A stretch of DNA of 52,788 nucleotides from Rhypophila decipiens. Taxonomy: Eukaryota; Ascomycota; Sordariomycetes; Sordariales; Naviculisporaceae. Shown here piece after piece: positions 45,762 to 52,788 of this stretch. The first letter of the stretch is position 1. Every line of letters begins with the position of its first letter. The translations under genes were made by a program, and so were the position numbers. Location: contig MU858281.1 in assembly GCA_033297075.1 (NCBI GenBank), forward strand, positions 1 through 52,788, written 5' to 3'. The notes below the pieces were generated by a model, which saw nothing but the letters and a program-made list of their open reading frames with translations, searched no databases and was not told the DNA's origin.

Positions 45762-48413
45762 ATGGACTCCATTTCTGACTCGCCGGAGCGGTACTCGTTT
45801 CCTTCCTGTCCAGTTGCCGATGCCAAAGCCGTGGTTGGTGGTGCCGATGGCGACAAGTTCCGGTTCACGGTCCTGACTGAGCGACTGATCCGCTACGAAT
45901 GGTCCAACGATGGCACATTTGAAGACAGAGCTTCCACACTGGCTGTCTTTCGCAAGTTTGAGCCGCCAAAGTTCGAAGTCGAAGATGCAAAAGACAAAGT
46001 CACTCTTACCACCAAAGCGTTCACTCTGACATACCGGAAAGCTGGTAGTTTCGAGGATGGAGGTCTCTCCGTCCATGTCGGCGGCGAGACATGGAAATAT
46101 GACGGCGAGAGCTATGGCGATCTCGGTGGTACTGCCAGGACCTTGGATAACGCCGACGGTCGCATTCCCCTCGAGCCAGGCGTACTGTCGCGCAAACCAT
46201 ACAGCGTCTTGGACGACTCGAAGTCCATGCTGTTCGACGACAAGGGATGGATCGGCACACGCGTCGACGGCCGCAAGGATGGCTATGTCTTTGCACACAA
46301 TGGCCACTGCAAGTCAGCCATCAAGGACTTTTACAGCCTCTCTGGTCGGCAACCGCTGCTTCCCCGCTGGGCGCTGGGGAACTGGTGGTCACGGTACCAC
46401 GAGTACACTGCCCACGAATACAAGGAGCTGGTCAGGCACTTTGAGCAAGAGGAGATACCACTGACAGTGGCAGTGCTAGACATGGATTGGCACAAAGTCA
46501 AGATCCCGGCAAAGTACGGGAGTGGATGGACCGGGTACAGCTGGAATCGGGACCTCTTCCCTAACCCACCCAAGTTTCTTGAATGGCTGCGGCGGAAAGG
46601 TCTGAAGGTGACGGTCAACGACCACCCAGCAGACGGCATCCGTGCGTTCGAGGACTTGTATGAGGAAGTGGCCAAGGCGTTGGGCCATGACACCTCCAAG
46701 GAAGCGCCCATCCCATTCGACTGTACGGATCGCAAGTTCATGGACGCCTATTTTGATGTTCTGAAGAAGAAGCTCGAGGACGAGGGCATCGACTTTTGGT
46801 GGATGGACTGGCAGCAAGGTGATAAGACCAAACTGCCGGGTGTTGATCCTTTGTGGGTACTCAACCACTATCACTACCTGACCAGCAAGCGCAACATGGC
46901 GAGACTCGACAAGCCACTCACCTTTTCGCGTTATGCTGGTCCCGGGTCGCATCGCTACCCCATCGGCTTCTCCGGAGACACCTACATCACCTGGGAGTCT
47001 CTCAAGTTCCAGCCCGAGTTCACCGCGACGGCGTCCAACATCGGCTACGGTTGGTGGTCTCACGACATCGGCGGTCACATGTTCGGCATCCGGTCCAACG
47101 AGATGATGGTCCGTTGGGTACAGCTCGGATGTTTTTCGCCCATCCTCCGACTTCACGCGACAAAGGACGTGTGGCTATCTAAAGAACCCTGGATGTATGA
47201 GGACCAAGCCCATAAAGCCATCAAGCACTTTCTCGTTTTTCGCCACCAATTGATCCCTTACCTGTTCACCATGAGCGTCCGCGCCAGCTACGACAATGAA
47301 CCCCTGATTCAGCCCATGTACTGGTCCCACGGTGACCAGGAAGAATCTCATTCCGTCCCCAACCAGTATTACTTCGGACCTCGGTTGATAGTGGTGCCGA
47401 TCACGTCTCCCAACGACAAGGCCACCTTCTCCGGCAGCGTCAAGGCTTGGCTTCCTCCGTCCGACACGAACCGCCGCTACATCGACCTTTTCAAACCGAC
47501 AATGGTCTACGACAGCGGACGATACATCACTCTCCACCGCAGCCTTGACCAGATCCCCGTTCTAGCCCCGGAGGGGACCATCATTGCGCTAGAAGTCCCA
47601 GAGTGGTTCTACTTTTGCGCCGTCGACCACCCTCCAAAATTCCGCCACGGCGCAGCCAAGAGACCCGATATCCACATCAAGCTAGTCGTCGGCGCCGATG
47701 CTTCGTTCGAACTTGTCGAAGAACCTGTTGCGCAGGATGATGCTGATGATGTACACCCGCCTCGGAGCTCCTTTGTGTCTACCTTTATCAAATGGTCACA
47801 AAAGGAGGGCAAGCTGACCATCACTCCTGGGCGGAACGACATAAATAAGGAGAGGCTGTGGCTGGTAGAGGTGGTGGGCGTCACGGATCCGAGAGCTGCC
47901 GGGCCTCTATTCTATGGTTCTACGTGGCATGAAGTTCGCCCCGGGAAAGCCGGCAGGGAATTCCTTTCTGCAAAGGCTAGACGTGAGAATTCTACGTTTA
48001 GGATCCTTGACCAAAGTCCTCGTAATCTAGAGGTCAACATCGGTTTGGGAAAAGACTTGCAGCTTGACGTGGTGGACATTCGAGATCGTGTGGAGGAGGT
48101 CTTGTATCGATGTGAAATGGAATACCGGCCCAAAACCACCATCTGGAGTCTTGTTACTGGAGACGGCGAGGATGGAGATGTGGGTGAGCGAGTTGAGAAG
48201 CTGAAGAAGCTGGAAAAAGTTCCGGCGAGTGTCAAGGAGTTGATTCTCGAGATCTGGGGAGCTGACGGGCGGAGTGAGGGCAATGCGGCCGGCTTCCCGC
48301 TGGATGTTGACCAGGTTCAGGAAGATGAGGAAGAGGAATATGACGACCTCACTCTGGAGGGGCTCACTGTGAGGAGTGTGGATGGCGACACGGTCCTTAT
48401 TCACCGGAAGTGA
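45762..48413 (+). CDS. Cytosolic GH31 family alpha-glycosidase
   Basis: A single exon of 883 residues with no signal peptide, so probably intracellular. An N-terminal galactose-mutarotase-like beta domain (about 1-190) precedes the GH31 TIM barrel. The barrel shows WALGNWWSRYHEY, VLDMDWH and DFWWMDWQQG with the nucleophile Asp349. GFSGDTYITW follows with the acid/base Asp406, and GGHMFG comes after it. Two C-terminal beta domains follow. The C-terminus has a charged, acidic linker near residue 850. GH31 enzymes release alpha-linked glucose, xylose or related sugars by a retaining mechanism. The WWMDWQQ form of the nucleophile motif differs from secreted fungal alpha-glucosidases and resembles bacterial-type members. 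The start ATG is the first in frame after a stop-containing leader. Exact sugar specificity is not predictable by eye. Confidence 0.92.
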   Translation: MDSISDSPERYSFPSCPVADAKAVVGGADGDKFRFTVLTERLIRYEWSNDGTFEDRASTLAVFRKFEPPKFEVEDAKDKVTLTTKAFTLTYRKAGSFEDGGLSVHVGGETWKYDGESYGDLGGTARTLDNADGRIPLEPGVLSRKPYSVLDDSKSMLFDDKGWIGTRVDGRKDGYVFAHNGHCKSAIKDFYSLSGRQPLLPRWALGNWWSRYHEYTAHEYKELVRHFEQEEIPLTVAVLDMDWHKVKIPAKYGSGWTGYSWNRDLFPNPPKFLEWLRRKGLKVTVNDHPADGIRAFEDLYEEVAKALGHDTSKEAPIPFDCTDRKFMDAYFDVLKKKLEDEGIDFWWMDWQQGDKTKLPGVDPLWVLNHYHYLTSKRNMARLDKPLTFSRYAGPGSHRYPIGFSGDTYITWESLKFQPEFTATASNIGYGWWSHDIGGHMFGIRSNEMMVRWVQLGCFSPILRLHATKDVWLSKEPWMYEDQAHKAIKHFLVFRHQLIPYLFTMSVRASYDNEPLIQPMYWSHGDQEESHSVPNQYYFGPRLIVVPITSPNDKATFSGSVKAWLPPSDTNRRYIDLFKPTMVYDSGRYITLHRSLDQIPVLAPEGTIIALEVPEWFYFCAVDHPPKFRHGAAKRPDIHIKLVVGADASFELVEEPVAQDDADDVHPPRSSFVSTFIKWSQKEGKLTITPGRNDINKERLWLVEVVGVTDPRAAGPLFYGSTWHEVRPGKAGREFLSAKARRENSTFRILDQSPRNLEVNIGLGKDLQLDVVDIRDRVEEVLYRCEMEYRPKTTIWSLVTGDGEDGDVGERVEKLKKLEKVPASVKELILEIWGADGRSEGNAAGFPLDVDQVQEDEEEEYDDLTLEGLTVRSVDGDTVLIHRK

Positions 48414-49491
48414 ATATTCTGGCCTGGTCAATCTCAAATAACCGGGAGGTTAAGCTTGCACGATAGTTGGGTTCTCTATGTAAATGCGCATGTAAGATCT
48501 TTCAATAATTGAATGGATGAGGAAATAAAAAGTTGTTGCTACGTTTAAGATCCGGGCTGGCTCGTCCTCTCAAGGTTCCATCAGGCGGGGCCTATAGAAA
48601 CTAGGGATATATTCATTCTGAGCTACTCTTGCAGCTACTCAAGCACCTCAGTAGATCAACTCAACTACATTGACCACAATTTCAAAGTTCATCTACCTAG
48701 CCCAGCGTTATTCAAAAGACGGGGCTAAATCAACTTAACATACCTCCTTCGGACCCCTAATCAGGCCTGGATTGGATTTGCTGAAGAACACAAGGGCCAT
48801 GCACACATTCCCACACCACCAAACCTTCATTATGCACCTATAAGTATTCCATCCTTTTGATGATGATGATGATGAAAACTTTATTCTTGGGTTTTGTGGT
48901 CGTGATGGAAGACTACGTCACTATGTACAAACTCAAATTTGAGCTCAAACTTTATATACAATTTGTTCAATAGAACATCCAAAACTAGTAAATACACCCA
49001 TAAGACTCTATATCGGCTTTGCTCATAAGCATGGGGGTACCAAGTAAACCCACACAAAACAGACAACCACCATGGCTCAGTGGTCAGGGAGCGGGCTAGC
49101 GCTGGTATCTCATATAGCATTTGAGATTATCGAGTTCCAGCGAAGTCTATTCAGGGATATACAGCGTACCCAATTTGAGCGATTGAAACTGCTCGGGGGC
49201 ATTTTATTTCTTGCCAAGTCCTTCCTCTGACACAATTTTCACTGCAGTAGTTTCTCGTGTGAAATTCCATTCGAGTCTTGGAGGGGTATGGTTCTTACAA
49301 GATCTTGGCATGAATATATGTAAGCCCCTGAACCAACACGTGCCCAAGGATGCCCATGGCAGGATATAGTTAAAAGCGACAAATGAGGTAGTATCATCTA
49401 GGTTCTCTATCCATCCTCAACAGTCTAGGTGTAATTTAACCCGTAATGCGACTTCTATCAATACAACATTTATAGCGCCAAACTGATGTGA
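48414..49491. other. Convergent intergenic region
   Basis: It lies between the 3' ends of the GH31 gene and the hydrolase gene. It holds a (GAT)5 microsatellite at 48859-48875 and a tRNA-like segment near 49073-49146. A minus-strand frame at 48881-49120 has no recognisable similarity. Confidence 0.5.
49073..49146 (+). repeat. Possible tRNA-derived (SINE-like) segment
   Basis: TGGCTCAGTGG at 49073-49083 fits the internal A box of a tRNA promoter, and GCTC/GAGC can pair as a D-stem. About 50 bases on, ATCGAGTTCCAGCG is a weak B-box match without a proper T-stem. No acceptor stem closes it. It is not a functional tRNA; a decayed tRNA-derived retroposon or chance are both possible. Confidence 0.25.
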
Positions 49492-50844
49492 TCACTTCCT
49501 CCAGCCCTCCTCCAGCCAACCCCCAATAACACCAATCAACTCCTCAGTCTTGAGCTTCGCATCCTCCAAAACCTCCTTGTCCCCGCCAACCATCACGGTC
49601 AGGTCCTGGTCGAACCCATGCACCGTATCAGGAACCAGCAACCATTTGACCCTCCTGTTCTCCCCATCGTCAGTTACTTCCCAGCCAAACCTCTCATCGC
49701 CTTCGACAACCGCCTTGCCCCAGTCGCCGATTTCCTCCCTCCCAATCCTCTCCTCCAGCCCTGGAATGGTCCTCCCCGCGAATTTATTCGCAAATCGCCA
49801 AGCTTCATGACCTAGCATGTCCAATTCACATGCAACCATGAATAAATTCTTTGGCAAGGTATCTTTCTCGGCAAAGTAAGGACTCAACTCGGGCTTGGTG
49901 AGGTTTTCATTGGCCGGGATATAAGCCCAGTCAAAGATGGGCGCCATTCCAGCCAGAAAGTCCGTCGGTTTGCCCCGGAATCCTCCGAGTAACGGTTTAT
50001 ACTGCCGCAACTTCAGCTTCGCTTCTGTCGGAATGGTAAAGTCCACGACTGGGTATATCGGAACGACTGAGGAGATGGTTGCGCCGAGTTCAGACAGTTT
50101 TGCGGAAGTGGACGGGGAGGTGGATAGACGGTGCGATAGAGCGAGTGAGAGGTTGCCGCCGGCTGACCAGCCTATGACCGAGATACGGGAGAGGTCGACT
50201 TTCACATGGGAGGGGAGGCCAAGCTCAGAGGCAGGGGCAGAGAGGCCTGCTAGGGCGAGGGCCTCGAGATCATCGACTGGGTTTGGGAACGGACTGTCGG
50301 GACCTTTGCGGTAGTTGAGAGCTATCACCAAGTGGGAGTGTTTGTCCGAGAAGCGCCGGTTCCAGGCGTCGTTGTCGGCTGGTGAGCCTATCACGAAGCC
50401 GCCGCCGTGGATGGTGAATGTCAGAGGAACCTTGACCTCTTCAGGCTGGCTGCCGGCGGCTTGGGATTTGACCGAGGAGGGGATAAAGATGCTGGATTGG
50501 AGATCGGGTCAACAAATGGCAGGGAGAAGGTCGGAAGAGGGTGCTCACCGAACAGGCAATCCTTTCCTACCCGGAAAAGTCTTGATCAGATCCGGTTTCG
50601 TCTCTGCCGGCCCGAAACCGAGAACATCCACCCTGATGGACTGAATGGTCTCCACGGGCCAAATCAGACACTTTTGCAGCAGAAAAACCGTGGCCGCGTT
50701 CTTGAGCCGTTGGGACCACGGGGGGAGCGGCATCTTGTCAATCGTCGCGACATCTTTGTTGCTGTTTATGCCTCCAGTGTCTACTACCGCCGGTGCGCTT
50801 GCTGCCACGGCGGCATTTTCGACCGCGTTGCTCCCGTTGCTCAT
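49492..50844 (-). CDS. Alpha/beta hydrolase, hormone-sensitive lipase type
   Basis: Exons 50844-50549 and 50491-49492 with a 57-nt intron (GTGAGC, ATCCAG) give 431 residues. The oxyanion motif is HGGGFVIGS at 127-135. The nucleophile elbow is GWSAGG with Ser208. The remaining triad is probably Asp323 (ACELDMLGHEA) and His390 (DTVHGFD). This is the alpha/beta-hydrolase-3 (HSL) family of esterases and lipases acting on short acyl esters, carbamates or arylacetamides. There is no clear signal peptide. A hydrophobic stretch at about residues 51-63 (AATVFLLQKCLIW) could sit against a membrane. Spacing and length fit the family. The natural substrate is unknown. Confidence 0.9.
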
Positions 50845-51982
50845 TTCTGGCGGCTGGTCTTTCTCAGCGAGTGAGCAGTTGTGTTTGGAGCGCAGAGGTT
50901 GAGCTGTGGAAGAGATAAGGTGAGCACGACAAGCTCATCAAAAACAGGAGAGATGTGGTATATACTTCTCAAAAGTCCGAGGCAGGGACCGAGGTCCCTA
51001 GGAAGACCACTCTCTCTCACGATAAGATTGGACCCCTTCCTTCCATCATGCCCGTCTCCGGCGCGCCGGTGGGACAAGTCCGACATGCCCCCTAACGCGA
51101 TTGGGCTTAACCGCCGCACGACAGTACATCGCGACCGCTAGACACGTGGCTCCAGGTGTATTTCAGGGACGATTGCGGGGTATCTCAGTGCTACCGTGGA
51201 CGAAAAGGGCGAAGTTTTGGTGAGTAGGCTTGAACCGAGCCGCACCCGGTAGGGCATGTTGCAGCAAATGAATGTCCTGAATGCGAGGTGTAAAGCGACG
51301 TCGCGATGGCCGAAATGACAAGTGAGAGAAAATGTAGGATGACTTGATGGATTGTATTGATGCTGGCGATCTGGTCGGAGCTGTGGTGGTTGATCCACAT
51401 GTACGCCCCACATTAGAGAAGTAATGAATGATGTTGCTTTTAACTGCTGAAGCTTTAAAGGTATTCTGCACAAGGTGAATTGGTGCTTTTACGCTTAAAT
51501 CCGTTATGGAAGGCACATTCATGGTTACTGCCCCTTTTTGTGGTGAAGCCGAATGAAGCTATATGAACATGCCCCCACACCAGGTCAAAATCCACGATGC
51601 CGATGTCCAAAGACAACAAATGTGAATGAAAGAAACCGGATGCTTTAAGCCAAATTTCAAAGTGGATGTCCAAATGACTGCCGCTGAAAAGCTGCAAACA
51701 GTTGACAAACGGCACCTTCCCCTTTCAGTGCGTCATTGTCGGGCTCAACTGCTTGTCGATCTCGGCTTGGCCACACTGGCCAAAGGCCAATCGGTGATGT
51801 CATTGTGCCCAGCAAGGTGCAAGCTCCGATTCCCAAGGGCCAGGTACAAAACAGCTTCGGGGCTGCATGTGTAAACCTACAACCTTCAGAAGCAATAATA
51901 CATCCCAAGGCAATACTTACACATTTATTCACGGATTCACACTCAATCTCATCTGTATATCTCCGCAAAGAGACCATCCAAA
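50845..51982. other. Divergent intergenic region
   Basis: Upstream of both the hydrolase (minus) and the small mitochondrial protein (plus). Overlapping frames on the minus strand at 51138-51522 are in different registers with no similarity. No repeats or RNA genes seen. Confidence 0.5.
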
Positions 51983-52576
51983 ATGACGATGCAGCGATTC
52001 GCAACCAGACTCGCAACCGCGAGATGCTACCCCGCTTCACAATCGGCGGCAACCCGTTTGACAGTCCCCATCTCATCGAGACTCCAAAGACCATACGGAA
52101 CCTCTTCCTCCCCCAAGTCGGCCGAAGACGCCAGCGCACAATCGGGCGGCTCCCGCTCCAAAGAAGCAGCCCAGACAGGATCCTCTCCCACGGGCGGAAT
52201 CCTCGGCGACGGCAAAAACATACCCGACATGGATAAATCCGAGTCCGAGAGCAGCAGCGGTGGTGGTGGCGGCGGCGGCGGCCCAACAGAGGGTGTTGTC
52301 CCGGATGAGCTTGCGAACGGGAGCATGAAAGGGCGCACCGGCGGCGGCGAGCCCCTGAACAGTTCACAAGACGCCCCCAAGAAGCCCTTGGTCGACAGCC
52401 ACAGTTTGCCTGGTGGCGATGCGAAATTGACCAAGGAGCAGCAGGCCGAGGTGGATCAGCATAACAAGGAGTTTGAGGCCAAGCATGGGAGGGGAGAACC
52501 GGCAAAGAAGGATCAGGTCGATCCCAAGTTTTGGAGCAGTAAGGGGAAGGAGGCAGGTACGGCTGGGAAGATGTAA
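51983..52576 (+). CDS. Small mitochondrial-targeted hypothetical protein
   Basis: A single exon of 197 residues. The N-terminus MTMQRFATRLATARCYP is rich in Arg, Ala and Thr with no acidic residue for the first 45 or so positions, a typical mitochondrial presequence. The centre is Ser/Gly-rich, with an eight-glycine run near residue 95. The conserved-looking C-terminus, KLTKEQQAEVDQHNKEFEAK followed by DPKFWSSKGK, is charged and helical. No catalytic motif or transmembrane segment is seen. I believe similar C-termini occur in other ascomycete hypothetical proteins, but I cannot name a function. Confidence 0.75.
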   Translation: MTMQRFATRLATARCYPASQSAATRLTVPISSRLQRPYGTSSSPKSAEDASAQSGGSRSKEAAQTGSSPTGGILGDGKNIPDMDKSESESSSGGGGGGGGPTEGVVPDELANGSMKGRTGGGEPLNSSQDAPKKPLVDSHSLPGGDAKLTKEQQAEVDQHNKEFEAKHGRGEPAKKDQVDPKFWSSKGKEAGTAGKM

Positions 52577-52711
52577 CTGATGTTTCCTGGGGATTTGACC
52601 GTTGGCGGATCTTTACAGGGATGGTTGAGCATGTTCTTCCAGGGTGTCATTCAAGCAAGATGTTGCACCAAAAAACCAGCCAGAAGCTCATAGAATTAGA
52701 GAGTTAATAAA

Positions 52712-52777
52712 CAGGCACTAATACTCTCGTATTCAGGCACTAATCCTTTCGTAACCTGGCACTAATCCAATTTACCT
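52712..52777 (+). repeat. 22-bp tandem repeat, three units, at window end
   Basis: Three consecutive 22-bp units start CAGGCACTAAT, CAGGCACTAAT and CTGGCACTAAT, with the tails CTTTCGTA or CTCTCGTA in the first two. It lies about 135 bases after the stop of the mitochondrial protein. The sequence is unrelated to the 22-bp units around the FunK1 gene. Confidence 0.75.
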
Positions 52778-52788
52778 CAGAGAAATCC

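Overview
The window is nuclear DNA of a filamentous ascomycete (Pezizomycotina, probably Sordariomycetes-like). The evidence is short introns (47-110 nt) with GTAAGT/GTATGT donors and CTAAC branch points, pyrimidine-rich leaders before ATGs, and fungus-restricted families: a FunK1 kinase, a Clr5-domain protein, a GH7 cellulase-fold protein, a QDR-like MFS transporter and a fungal hAT transposon. All spliced models were built by eye from splice consensus, reading frame and family similarity recalled from memory.

Left third (1-16.4 kb): a small N-terminally lipidated-looking protein (3822-4373). A FunK1 kinase gene (7386-9744) carries a one-base frameshift and lies between two oppositely oriented arrays of the same 22-bp minisatellite (6263-6352 and 9811-10010). 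A coiled-coil protein (10625-11887, minus) follows. Next is a head-to-head pair: a tandem ubiquitin-like protein (12648-13289, minus) and an RBR-type E3 ubiquitin ligase (13958-15470, plus), sharing a 668-bp promoter region. A possible 68-aa membrane protein lies at 16186.

Middle (16.4-39.9 kb): gene-poor, repeat-rich accessory DNA with two well-resolved secreted-protein genes arranged tail to tail. One is a six-exon GH7 protein that has lost the catalytic acid/base and the assisting aspartate. The other is a three-exon cyanovirin-N homology lectin with a Kex2-type propeptide. Beyond them lie low-complexity tracts and a stretch (about 25.9-28.0 kb) with short fragments resembling conserved genes (SAR1 GTPase, AIP1 WD40 protein, a hybrid histidine kinase). 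A complete hAT transposon (29090-30958) with an exact 8-bp target duplication follows, then the exon it appears to have cut and an intron-bearing broken gene (31.9-33.0 kb). 33.0-39.9 kb holds nothing I can call a gene.

Right (39.9-52.8 kb): ordinary gene-dense DNA. A Clr5-domain protein converges on a QDR-like MFS exporter with 46 bp between them. Then come a cytosolic GH31 glycosidase, an HSL-type alpha/beta hydrolase (minus) and a small mitochondrial-targeted protein. The strongest signals for follow-up are the UBL/RBR pair, the catalytically altered GH7, the hAT insertion and the FunK1 locus framed by inverted minisatellites.
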